Of a DNA stretch of 18,319 bases, positions 1 to 6,816 are shown piece after piece. This DNA is from Eubacterium sp. Lineage in GTDB: Bacteria; Bacillota; Clostridia; Lachnospirales; Lachnospiraceae. The notes beneath the pieces were generated by a model. It saw nothing but the letters and a program-made list of their open reading frames with translations. It was not told the DNA's origin and searched no databases. The translations under genes were made by a program, and so were the position numbers. Each line of letters opens with the position of its first letter. Position 1 is the stretch's first letter. Location: NCBI GenBank assembly GCA_003486385.1, contig DNFT01000105.1, forward strand, positions 1 to 18,319, given 5' to 3'.

Positions 1-1
1 T

Positions 2-19
2 GCATACACGGATGTATGC
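2..19. other. Small inverted repeat at window start
   Basis: GCATACA (2-8) and TGTATGC (13-19) form a perfect 7-bp stem around CGGA. TTTGCTT follows, so it could be the remnant of a terminator of an upstream gene that lies outside the window. A second small palindrome, GTTCTTAGAAC, is at 60-70. No gene is visible in 1-249. The role of both repeats is unknown. Confidence 0.3.
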
Positions 20-166
20 TTTGCTTCGGTGGCGAATGTATACAATAACCCATATCAGAGTTCTTAGAACATCTTGCTTCGGACAATGGAGCTGGTATGC
101 ATAAATATAATACGTTATACACTCACAGACCAGATTGTCATGTTCTCCCCAAATCATCATAAATAA

Positions 167-195
167 TTGCGCAAACATTAGAAATAATGTATACT
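167..195 (+). promoter_or_regulatory. Probable sigma-A promoter of the phosphofructokinase gene
   Basis: A TTGCGC -35 element (167-172) and a TATACT -10 element (190-195) are separated by 17 nt in an AT-rich stretch. The leader would be about 45-50 nt. It ends in a strong Shine-Dalgarno, GGAGG at 238-242, 7 nt before the ATG at 250. I see no convincing catabolite-response (cre) operator nearby. Confidence 0.6.
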
Positions 196-249
196 ATTAA
201 TGGTTTTTTACTATCATATTGATTACTCACACAAAATGGAGGTACGCGT

Positions 250-1323
250 ATGTTAAAGGTTGGTATGCTTACAAGTGGTGGAGATTGTCAGGCACTCAAT
301 GCTGCCATGAGAGGTGTCGCAAAGTCTCTTTACAGAGCTGTGGAAGATGTAGAGATTATCGGATTTGAAGAAGGCTACAAGGGTCTTATCTACGGTGATT
401 TCAAAGCTATGAAAAAAAGTGATTTTTCAGGAATTCTTACAGAGGGCGGCACGATAATAGGAAGCTCCAGACAGCCTTTTAAGCTTATGCGTGTACCGGA
501 TGAGAATGGACTTGATAAGGTAGAGGCGATGAAGAAGAATTATAAGTCGCTTGGTCTTGATTGTCTTGTGGTGCTTGGCGGAAACGGAACACACAAGACG
601 GCGAATCTTCTGAGGGAGGAGGGACTCAATGTTGTGACACTCCCTAAGACGATAGACAATGACCTCTGGGGTACGGACATGACCTTCGGCTTCCAGAGTG
701 CGGTCAATATAGCGACGAATGCAATTGACTGTATCCACACTACCGCTTCCTCACACGGAAGAGTATTTATCGTGGAGGTGATGGGACATAAGGTCGGGTG
801 GCTTACACTTCACGCAGGTATTGCGGGCGGAGCGGATATCATTCTTATACCTGAGATTCCATACGATATCAAGTCGGTTGTCGCAGCACTCAACAGAAGA
901 ACCAAGGCTGGGAAGAACTTCTCAATACTTGCTGTTGCCGAGGGTGCAATATCCAAGCAGGATGCGGCACTTCCTAAGAAGGAGCTTAAGCAGAAACTCA
1001 AGGATAACCCATATCCATCAGTATCATACAAGATAGGAAGCGAGATACAGGAATTGACCGGTCAGGAGGTTCGTATAACTGTTCCGGGACATACGCAGCG
1101 AGGCGGAAGCCCTTGCCCTTATGACAGAGTGCTTGCTTCAAGACTGGGCGCGGCTGCGGCTAAGCTCATCATAGACAAGCAGTACGGCTATATGGTTGGA
1201 ATTAAAAATGGTGAGATTGTTAAGGTTCCGCTTGCGGATGTAGCGGGCAGGCTTAAGATGGTTGACCCTAATGCGTCCATAATCAACGAAGCGAAGATGT
1301 TGGGCATAAGCTTCGGAGATTGA
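250..1323 (+). CDS. pfkA: 6-phosphofructokinase (PfkA family, GGNGT variant)
   Basis: This enzyme phosphorylates fructose 6-phosphate to fructose 1,6-bisphosphate, the committed step of glycolysis, in the cytoplasm. The 357-residue length suits the longer PFK group; the E. coli enzyme has 320. Visible motifs are the N-terminal SGGDCQALNA loop, GGNGT (residues 110-114), PKTIDND with the catalytic TIDND core, SSHGR, EVMGH and PGHTQRGGSP with YDR near the sugar-phosphate site. GGNGT has Gly at the position where pyrophosphate-dependent enzymes have Asp, which favours ATP as donor. The Lys of PKTIDND is shared with PPi enzymes and with some actinobacterial ATP enzymes. The Asp equivalent to E. 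coli Asp103 is Asn, and the Arg equivalent to Arg171 is His; both are unusual against E. coli. The start is fixed by GGAGG 7 nt upstream. The gene appears to have its own promoter. Family assignment is very sure; the phosphoryl donor is inferred. Confidence 0.95.
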   Translation: MLKVGMLTSGGDCQALNAAMRGVAKSLYRAVEDVEIIGFEEGYKGLIYGDFKAMKKSDFSGILTEGGTIIGSSRQPFKLMRVPDENGLDKVEAMKKNYKSLGLDCLVVLGGNGTHKTANLLREEGLNVVTLPKTIDNDLWGTDMTFGFQSAVNIATNAIDCIHTTASSHGRVFIVEVMGHKVGWLTLHAGIAGGADIILIPEIPYDIKSVVAALNRRTKAGKNFSILAVAEGAISKQDAALPKKELKQKLKDNPYPSVSYKIGSEIQELTGQEVRITVPGHTQRGGSPCPYDRVLASRLGAAAAKLIIDKQYGYMVGIKNGEIVKVPLADVAGRLKMVDPNASIINEAKMLGISFGD

Positions 1324-1376
1324 TGTGAGGATGAATTAAGACAGCTTTTAGAGAGCTATGAAGGCTGAAACTACCG

Positions 1377-1387
1377 ATGCGACGCAT
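1377..1387. other. Short palindrome between pfkA and dnaX
   Basis: ATGCG-A-CGCAT is a perfect 5-bp inverted repeat just before the 39-bp tandem duplication in the 158-nt gap after pfkA. There is no T-run, so it is not a terminator. An operator half-site pair or chance are both possible. Confidence 0.25.
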
Positions 1388-1391
1388 TAGG

Positions 1392-1469
1392 ATGGACAGC
1401 AAAATAGCTATAAGAGTAGATAGAATTAATATGGATAGCAAGATAGCTATAAGAGCAGATAGAATTTAA
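1392..1469 (+). repeat. 39-bp tandem duplication upstream of dnaX
   Basis: Two adjacent 39-nt copies (1392-1430 and 1431-1469) start ATGGAYAGCAARATAGCTAT and continue through AAGAGYAGATAGAATT. Only about three substitutions separate the first 34 positions; the last few bases differ more. The second copy runs into the Shine-Dalgarno (AAGGA, about 1467-1471) of dnaX. Each copy contains an AGCTATAAGAG block. The unit is a multiple of three but is not part of any convincing reading frame. It looks like a recent local duplication in the dnaX leader. Confidence 0.8.
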
Positions 1470-1481
1470 GGAATTGTAATT

Positions 1482-3107
1482 ATGTCATATACAGCATTAT
1501 ATAGAAAATGGAGACCATCGACCTTTGACGAGGTCAAGGGGCAGGATCATATTGTGACCACGCTCAAGAATCAGGTGATAAATGACCGAATAGGACATGC
1601 ATACCTGTTCTGCGGAACGAGAGGTACAGGTAAGACCTCGGTCGCAAAGATACTTGCAAAGGCGGTCAACTGCGCTCACCCTGTGGACGGAAATCCATGT
1701 GGCGAGTGTGAGGTGTGCCGTGCCGTTGCGGCGGGGGCGAGCATGAACGTGATAGAGATAGATGCCGCTTCCAACAATGGTGTTGACAATATAAGAGAAA
1801 TCAAGGAGGAGGTAGCATATCCTCCGACGCAGGGGCGTTTCAAGGTATATATAATCGACGAGGTCCACATGCTTTCAATAGGAGCCTTCAATGCACTGTT
1901 AAAGACGCTTGAGGAGCCGCCTGCCTATGTAATATTTATCCTTGCAACTACAGAAGCACACAAGATACCTATAACCATCCTGTCACGCTGCCAGAGATAC
2001 GATTTTAAGAGGATTTCCATAGATACCATAAGTGCGAGACTGTCAGAGCTTATGGTGGCGGAGGATATCAGTGCGGACGAGAGAGCGTTAAGGTATGTGG
2101 CAAAGGCTGCCGATGGATCCATGAGAGACGCGCTGAGTCTTCTGGATCAGTGCCTTGCATTCTATATGGGGCAGGAGCTGAAGTACGAGAATGTGCTTGA
2201 GGTCTTAGGTGCCGTTGACACTGAGGTATTTTCTGACTTTTTCAGGGGAATCGTTGCCGGGGATGCGATTGGACTCATCCATAAGCTTGAGAAGATAATA
2301 ATTGACGGAAGAGACTTAAGCCAGTTCGTGTCCGATTTCACATGGTATCTGAGAAATCTTATGCTGCTGCAGTCGCAGACGGATGCCTCCGATGTGCTTG
2401 AGATGTCTGAGGAGAATATGAAGCTTCTTAAGGAGGACGCAAAGCTTACGGATTTGAACGGTGTCATGCGCTATATCAGGATATTTTCCGAATTGTCCGG
2501 TCAGCTCAAAAATTCAAGCCAGAAGCGTGTTATGGTTGAGGTCGCGCTCATCAAGATGACACAGCCTGCTATGGAGAAGGGCTTAAATGACGCACTGATG
2601 GACAGAATAGCAGTCCTTGAAAGACGTATGGATACAGGGCTTGAGGCGGCGGCAAGAGCTATGGCTGCCGGGGGCTTTGCGGCGGGAGCCGGGGCACTTA
2701 CAGGTGACAATGGTGGCATGACGGCGGATGCAGCTGCCGGGGGAACACAGGCAGGCATGGGTAATAAGCCGAAGCCGGCGCGCTCAGAGGACATAACAGA
2801 GGTAATCAGGAACTGGCGCTCAATATGCAATGGATTGTCGATGTCATTGAAGCCGATTCTTGAGCACTATACAACCAAGGCGAACGGCGGCGGTAATAAG
2901 CTCCAGCTCATATATGAGGATGCGACCTACTATTCCATGGTATCAAGGCAGGAGGTTATCGACATGATAAAGCAGGCGATAGCCGCAAAGACAGGGCTTG
3001 ACATGGAGATAGAAGTGATACATGCTGAGAGCGGAACGGATGTCTCACAGGAGTACGATACTCTTGAGGATATATGCAGAATGAATATCGTGGAGGAAGA
3101 CTTCTAG
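1482..3107 (+). CDS. dnaX: DNA polymerase III subunits gamma/tau
   Basis: This is the ATPase of the clamp loader. It loads the beta sliding clamp and couples polymerases to the replisome. The AAA+ module has Walker A GTRGTGKT (45-52), a zinc module with C64, C73, C76 and C79, Walker B IIDEVH (DE at 126-127) and the SRC motif (168-170). The clamp-loader domain III follows to about residue 370. An Ala/Gly-rich linker at about 385-430 leads into a C-terminal tau-type region. The length of 541 residues is normal for a Firmicute. The first ATG after AAGGA is taken as the start, giving the canonical MSYTALYRKWRP. I see no run of six or more A/T able to make a separate gamma form by frameshift. Upstream is the tandem duplication. 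Downstream comes ybaB-recR, an order widely conserved in Firmicutes. Confidence 0.98.
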   Translation: MSYTALYRKWRPSTFDEVKGQDHIVTTLKNQVINDRIGHAYLFCGTRGTGKTSVAKILAKAVNCAHPVDGNPCGECEVCRAVAAGASMNVIEIDAASNNGVDNIREIKEEVAYPPTQGRFKVYIIDEVHMLSIGAFNALLKTLEEPPAYVIFILATTEAHKIPITILSRCQRYDFKRISIDTISARLSELMVAEDISADERALRYVAKAADGSMRDALSLLDQCLAFYMGQELKYENVLEVLGAVDTEVFSDFFRGIVAGDAIGLIHKLEKIIIDGRDLSQFVSDFTWYLRNLMLLQSQTDASDVLEMSEENMKLLKEDAKLTDLNGVMRYIRIFSELSGQLKNSSQKRVMVEVALIKMTQPAMEKGLNDALMDRIAVLERRMDTGLEAAARAMAAGGFAAGAGALTGDNGGMTADAAAGGTQAGMGNKPKPARSEDITEVIRNWRSICNGLSMSLKPILEHYTTKANGGGNKLQLIYEDATYYSMVSRQEVIDMIKQAIAAKTGLDMEIEVIHAESGTDVSQEYDTLEDICRMNIVEEDF

Positions 3108-3117
3108 GATTTTGTTG

Positions 3118-3146
3118 TAGACATATTTTGATTATTAAAATATAAT
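3118..3146 (+). promoter_or_regulatory. Near-consensus promoter for ybaB-recR and downstream genes
   Basis: TAGACA (3118-3123, five of six matches to TTGACA), a 17-nt spacer and a perfect TATAAT (3141-3146) start only 11 nt after the dnaX stop. A second overlapping TATAAT is at 3146-3151. Transcription would begin near 3153, giving a leader of about 110 nt. The leader holds an imperfect hairpin at 3188-3224. This promoter would drive ybaB, recR and probably the kleisin-like gene independently of dnaX. Confidence 0.7.
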
Positions 3147-3187
3147 ATAATATTGTCTGGACTTGAAAATATATGTTTGGCGGATAT

Positions 3188-3228
3188 GCCATGCCTTAGA
3201 GCTGGAACGGTTTTACGGAATGGCTTTT
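3188..3228 (+). other. Imperfect hairpin followed by a T-run in the ybaB leader
   Basis: GCCATGCC (3188-3195) can pair with GGAATGGC (3217-3224) with one mismatch across a 21-nt loop, and TTTT follows directly. It lies between the promoter and the ybaB ATG, so it could act as a weak attenuator. The long loop and the mismatch make this doubtful. Confidence 0.25.
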
Positions 3229-3262
3229 AACAGTTAATTACAGAATAAAGGAGAATTTTATT

Positions 3263-3616
3263 ATGGCAAAAAGAGGCGGTTTTCCGGGTGCTATGCCTGG
3301 CAATATGAATAATCTGATGAAGCAGGCACAGAAGATGCAGCGTCAGATGGAGGAGACTACAAAGGAACTTGAGGAGAAGGAAGTTACAGCGTCGGCGGGC
3401 GGCGGTGCGGTTTCCGTAACGGTTTCCGGCAAAAAGGAGGTTACCAAGGTCACAATTGACCCTGAGGCAGTTGATACGGATGATATCGAGATGTTAGAGG
3501 ATATGATTATGGCAGCGACCAATGAGGCGCTCAGACAGATTGAGGAGCTGTCACAGGCTTCGATGGCTAAGATTACAGGAGGACTTGGTGGTCTTGGCGG
3601 AGGCTTCCCATTCTAA
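3263..3616 (+). CDS. ybaB: YbaB/EbfC family nucleoid-associated protein
   Basis: This is a small DNA-binding protein of the YbaB/EbfC family, dimers of which coat the nucleoid. The 117-residue protein has the typical layout. The N-terminus is Gly/Met/Gln-rich, with MNNLMKQAQKMQRQMEE opening helix 1. A beta-sheet core carries the diagnostic VSVTVSGKKEV and IDPEAVD. The C-terminus is helical and ends in a Gly-rich tail. AAGGAG at 3248-3253 supports the ATG. The stop overlaps the recR start by one base (TAATG), so translation of the two is coupled. Family assignment is very sure; the physiological role is only generally known. Confidence 0.96.
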   Translation: MAKRGGFPGAMPGNMNNLMKQAQKMQRQMEETTKELEEKEVTASAGGGAVSVTVSGKKEVTKVTIDPEAVDTDDIEMLEDMIMAATNEALRQIEELSQASMAKITGGLGGLGGGFPF

Positions 3617-4212
3617 TGGAATACTACGGAAGTCAGATTAATAAGCTTATCGAGGAGCTTTCAAGGCTCCCGGGAATAGGTGCTAAGTCGGCACAGCGTC
3701 TTGCATTCCACATTATTGGAATGCCTAGAGAGCAGGTGGACAGTCTCTCAAGTGCCATTGTAAATGCCAAGACGAATGTAAGATACTGTAGCTGCTGTTG
3801 TACACTGACAGATGAAGAGCTGTGTCCGATATGCAGCAATCCAAGCCGCAACCACAGGGTTATCATGGTTGTGGAAAACACGAGGGACATGGCAGCGTAT
3901 GAGAAAACACAGAAGTACGATGGTGTGTATCATGTCCTTCACGGTGCTATATCTCCGATGCTTGGCATAGGACCTAACGATATTAAACTCAAGGAGCTTA
4001 TGAAGCGCCTTGAGGGTGATGTGGACGAAGTTATTATTGCCACCAATTCAAGTCTGGAAGGGGAAACAACGGCAATGTACATAAGCAAGCTTGTAAAGCC
4101 TACCGGAATCAAGGTAAGCCGTATAGCGAGCGGCGTGCCGGTTGGCGGTGACCTGGAGAATATAGATGAGGTGACACTGCTTCGTGCACTTGAGGGAAGA
4201 ACACAGTTGTAG
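3616..4212 (+). CDS. recR: Recombination mediator protein RecR
   Basis: RecR acts with RecO and RecF to load RecA on gapped single-stranded DNA. The 198-residue length is canonical. It has an N-terminal helix-hairpin-helix (LPGIGAKSAQRLAFH, about 18-32) and a C4 zinc finger with C58, C61, C70 and C73. A Toprim domain follows, with MVVENTRDM (E87) and the SLEGETTAMYI segment. The C-terminal motif is ASGVPVGGDLENIDEVTL. The start overlaps the ybaB stop. The stop codon forms part of the Shine-Dalgarno of the next gene, so recR and the kleisin-like gene are almost certainly co-transcribed. Confidence 0.98.
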   Translation: MEYYGSQINKLIEELSRLPGIGAKSAQRLAFHIIGMPREQVDSLSSAIVNAKTNVRYCSCCCTLTDEELCPICSNPSRNHRVIMVVENTRDMAAYEKTQKYDGVYHVLHGAISPMLGIGPNDIKLKELMKRLEGDVDEVIIATNSSLEGETTAMYISKLVKPTGIKVSRIASGVPVGGDLENIDEVTLLRALEGRTQL

Positions 4213-4227
4213 GGGTCATTGTCAATG
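4211..4227 (+). promoter_or_regulatory. Ribosome binding site that decides the start of the kleisin-like gene
   Basis: AGGGG at 4211-4215 overlaps the TAG stop of recR. It is 9 nt from the ATG at 4225 but only 3 nt from an in-frame TTG at 4219. The ATG is therefore the better start, and the longest frame from TTG over-extends the protein by two residues. Confidence 0.6.
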
Positions 4228-5760
4228 CCGCAGGAGAATATTTTAGTAAACGATATAATAACAGATCACAGAGAGCGTATGCTGAACCTTAAGAAGTATT
4301 ACCCGTTCTTCAAGCTGTCGGAGGTGTCCTTTTCATGGTACAGGGAAGGGATGTACGACAGCCTTGACATGGGGTATATTCTCATGGCGGTACTGCGCTT
4401 TTTTATTGAGGAAAACAATTTCAAGGAGAGGGACGTCACCTATACGGAATATGCCGCCTTTATGAGCAGGTGTATAAGACGTGACTTCAAGCTCAATCCG
4501 CCTTCGGGGGATATGAGCATTCTTGTTGAATATATTTTTGACAAATTAAAAAATGACGGTAAGCCGTTCATTTTCCGGTATTTTGATCCGGTTGACAGAA
4601 AGAAAAAGATATCAAGGGTGAGACTTATCGAGAGCCGCATAGAGGACGGAACGGTATGGTATTCAATCAGCCCGGAGGGAATCGAGTTCTATCTGGACAC
4701 GAAGGAAATCAAGGACGAGAGCAGGATAAGCGTTGAGCAGCTCCTTCTTGAGAAGATGATACAGTCTAAGGATTTCAAGGGTGGAACGGATGTGGTGCGC
4801 CGCATAAACAAAGAGGTGGACTGTCTGTGGCTCAGGAAAAACCGTGTAATGTCGCTGCTTGCCTCGGATATTTTTTCCGGGCTTGAGGCGTATGAGGATT
4901 TTTTTGCCACAGGAGTAAAGTGGTTCGAGGAGGAGCAGAAGCTCTTTATAAAGAATTCAGAGCTTATACAGGCGGCTCAGAAAAGAGCGGAGACGGACAA
5001 AAATAATGATGATTATGCCTCGTATCTCAAGATAACGGGAGAAATATACCAGCTTGATACGGAGCTTAAGATAGCTATGAATAATCATCTGAAGCTGTTG
5101 TCGGCATGTACCCGGCTTGGGATAATGGCAGATGAGATGGTAAAAAAGGCGAAGCTTGGAAGGCTGAGACCGAGCTTTGATTTCAGAAATGCGCTGGAGC
5201 TTGCCATGAAGAAGGATGACATAACACTTCTTGGCATGCTGGTGCGCCCTATAATGGGACTCAACACCCAAAAAACCTTGGGAATAAAAAGAATCGAGGA
5301 TCTGATAACCTACAAGCCGGGACGCGATGACAAGGCGGAGCTTATCACAGACACCGTTCCAGAGAATATCGTATATGATGATGAGCTTGAGGATGAGAGA
5401 ATACGCGGCAACTATTCGGCACTCATAAAGGTTCTGTTATCGCTCCTAAAGAGAAGGGACTGCATTGACCTCAGAACCTTCAACGAATGTGCCGCAAGGA
5501 TTTTTGGCGAGGAGCTGTTTGAGAATGGTGACTACTACTCATTCATAGTGCATCTGTGCCAGAAAAAGGAGTACAGCTTCGAGGCGGACAGACACAAGCC
5601 GGAGACATTTCTTGATGAAATCTTCCATGACTGTGCCCAGACCCAGGAATACGCTTCCTGTCTCGGAACCCACTTCACCATAACCCCCGCCGACCCACCC
5701 GATGAAATCGAGCTTGCAGACGGCTTCACGATATCAAACATACACTTTACAAAACAGTAA
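4225..5760 (+). CDS. JetA/MukF-like kleisin subunit (Wadjet JetA family protein)
   Basis: I assign this 511-residue protein to the JetA (formerly DUF5716) kleisin family from sequence style and gene order. By analogy with MukF/JetA it would bridge the heads of the SMC dimer and bind the MukE-like subunit. Seen in the sequence: residues about 15-110 read as a winged-helix-type domain rich in aromatics (FKLSEVSFSWYREGMYDSL, MAVLRFFIEENNF). A beta-rich part follows (VRLIESRIEDGTVWYSISPEG). A long helical neck spans about 190-325, with many Lys/Glu and heptad-like leucines. A second helical/winged-helix region spans about 390-480 and would be the SMC-contacting end. There is no signal peptide or membrane segment. 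The gene starts 12 nt after recR. The last 130 nt are unusually C-rich compared with the rest of the gene. The next partner gene is 312 nt away across a palindromic element. Known Wadjet kleisins belong to plasmid-cleaving systems; whether this one does is unproven. Confidence 0.75.
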   Translation: MPQENILVNDIITDHRERMLNLKKYYPFFKLSEVSFSWYREGMYDSLDMGYILMAVLRFFIEENNFKERDVTYTEYAAFMSRCIRRDFKLNPPSGDMSILVEYIFDKLKNDGKPFIFRYFDPVDRKKKISRVRLIESRIEDGTVWYSISPEGIEFYLDTKEIKDESRISVEQLLLEKMIQSKDFKGGTDVVRRINKEVDCLWLRKNRVMSLLASDIFSGLEAYEDFFATGVKWFEEEQKLFIKNSELIQAAQKRAETDKNNDDYASYLKITGEIYQLDTELKIAMNNHLKLLSACTRLGIMADEMVKKAKLGRLRPSFDFRNALELAMKKDDITLLGMLVRPIMGLNTQKTLGIKRIEDLITYKPGRDDKAELITDTVPENIVYDDELEDERIRGNYSALIKVLLSLLKRRDCIDLRTFNECAARIFGEELFENGDYYSFIVHLCQKKEYSFEADRHKPETFLDEIFHDCAQTQEYASCLGTHFTITPADPPDEIELADGFTISNIHFTKQ

Positions 5761-6072
5761 AAACTAAAACAACGCTACATTACCTATAACTATGCCAGCC
5801 CAAGCCTTGAAGCTGTAGGCAATTAACAATAATCTTAATTTTATATTTACATTTACTAGGCTTGAAACCAAACAGTTGTGTAATTTTACTGGTACACTTC
5901 CGGACCTTTTGAAAGCTATAATAGTTCGCTATGCGAACTAATGTCCTTAGCGGCTGTATTTTAGCCGCTTAGTACCGCTACGGCTTTCAAGGAGCGAGAG
6001 CGTGTCCGGAAGGGTACCAGTAAAATTACACAACGTCCGGGTCAAAAATAAAGTAGAAAGGAACACACACAC
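5761..6072. other. 312-nt intergenic region splitting the condensin-like operon
   Basis: No gene is visible. The first 110 nt are AT-rich with no clear promoter. Positions 5875-6034 are occupied by a large branched inverted repeat, described separately. A TATAAT at 5917-5922 lies inside that element without a good -35 partner. The last part carries AGAAAGGA (6055-6062) and an (AC)5 run leading to the ATG at 6073. Confidence 0.7.
5875..6034. repeat. 160-nt branched palindromic element with 31-bp terminal inverted repeats
   Basis: The outer arms 5875-5905 and 6004-6034 match at 30 of 31 positions; the left arm begins GTTGTGTAATTTTACTGG. Inside, TTGAAAGC (5909-5916) pairs with GCTTTCAA (5983-5990). 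Two further perfect hairpins are nested: TAGTTCGC/GCGAACTA (5922-5940, loop TAT) and AGCGGCT/AGCCGCT (5949-5969, 7-nt loop). As RNA or cruciform DNA it would fold into a multi-branched structure. No transposase gene and no clear target-site duplication is present. It could be a MITE-like or REP-like dispersed repeat, a terminator or processing site, or a structured RNA. The base pairing is seen directly; the function is unknown. Confidence 0.85.
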
Positions 6073-6816
6073 ATGGAGCAACGCAATCTGGAAAAAGCCC
6101 TTGAGCTTGCCGCCGCACTGATAAGAGGAGACAGAGTGAGCGCGTCAGGCGGCAATGTGGCACTCTATGAGGAATATTCTTCCAATTCGCAGGTATATGA
6201 TGCGCTCAGGCTGATTTTAAAGAAGTTCGGGCTGGAGCTTTATGAATATAATAATGCACTGTTTGTCAGTGCGGATGAGGATAACGCCGGCATGGGAGAT
6301 GCCGGCTTTGGCTTTACTAATGAGGAGCTGAGGCGCGCTCTTGGTGTCAGGGTGAACAAGGAGCTTTTTTTGTGTTATCTTATAATATACTGTACCATGA
6401 CGGAATTCTATAAGACGTCGGGCAGCTACACCTACACGGAGTTCGTAAGACATGAGGATGTCATAAAGGCTGTTGACAGCGCTTTGGTGAAGGTTATTGA
6501 CCCTTCGGCAGGGCTTGTGCTTGATGATGTTGAGGAGAACAGCTTTAAGACGCTTGCGCTGCTGTGGGATGAGCTTCCTGTCACGTCGACCGATGACGTT
6601 CAGGGACAGAGAGCCGCCAGAAATTCCAAGACGGGCTATGTTAAACTTACGTTTAACTTTCTTGTGACTCAGGGGCTTTTCGTGGAAAATCAGGATAAAT
6701 ATTATCCGACAGACAGATTCAAGGCTATGGCGGAGAATTATTACAGTATCAACAGAGGCAGGCTATACGAGATATTAACAAGGGAAGAACAGGAGGCACA
6801 GAATGCCACAGATTAA
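6073..6816 (+). CDS. JetB/MukE-like accessory subunit of an SMC complex
   Basis: By position, and by its 247-residue length (E. coli MukE has 234), this is the probable winged-helix subunit that binds the kleisin and tunes the SMC ATPase. The sequence is mixed helical. It has an N-terminal helix (ALELAAALIRGDRVSA), a segment GFTNEELRRALGVRVNKELFLCYLIIYCTMTEF cut by short turns, and a C-terminal winged-helix-like part. That part has the basic residues QRAARNSK and ends in a hydrophobic strand and LFVENQDKYYPTDRFKA. I recognise no catalytic motif. AGAAAGGA ends 10 nt before the ATG and the gap is filled by (AC)5. The 3' end overlaps the SMC gene by 14 nt, so the two are translationally coupled. 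Assignment leans strongly on context between a JetA-like and a JetC-like gene. Confidence 0.65.
   Translation: MEQRNLEKALELAAALIRGDRVSASGGNVALYEEYSSNSQVYDALRLILKKFGLELYEYNNALFVSADEDNAGMGDAGFGFTNEELRRALGVRVNKELFLCYLIIYCTMTEFYKTSGSYTYTEFVRHEDVIKAVDSALVKVIDPSAGLVLDDVEENSFKTLALLWDELPVTSTDDVQGQRAARNSKTGYVKLTFNFLVTQGLFVENQDKYYPTDRFKAMAENYYSINRGRLYEILTREEQEAQNATD

Noticed and set aside
250..1323. Pyrophosphate-dependent phosphofructokinase call
   Set aside because: The deciding position in GGNGT is Gly rather than Asp; PKTIDND alone is not enough, so ATP remains the default donor.
1482..3107. Programmed frameshift in dnaX to give a separate gamma protein
   Set aside because: I found no slippery A6/A7-type run with a following hairpin in the region after the AAA+ module; the longest A run there (near 2507-2511) is five bases and has no obvious stem after it.
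3108..3262. SRP RNA or another small structured RNA gene next to dnaX, as in some Firmicutes
   Set aside because: The interval has a promoter and one imperfect hairpin but no GGAA-type SRP apical domain and is too AT-rich; it reads as a leader region.
4219..4224. TTG start for the kleisin-like gene
   Set aside because: It would be only 3 nt from the Shine-Dalgarno; the ATG at 4225 has normal spacing.
5909..5940. Promoter for the MukE-like and SMC genes using TATAAT at 5917-5922
   Set aside because: No acceptable -35 hexamer at 16-18 nt upstream, and the -10 lies in a palindromic arm; not reported as a promoter.
5875..6034. Insertion sequence or Y1 transposon
   Set aside because: No coding capacity for a transposase and no clear target-site duplication at the ends; only a MITE-like or structural element can be claimed.
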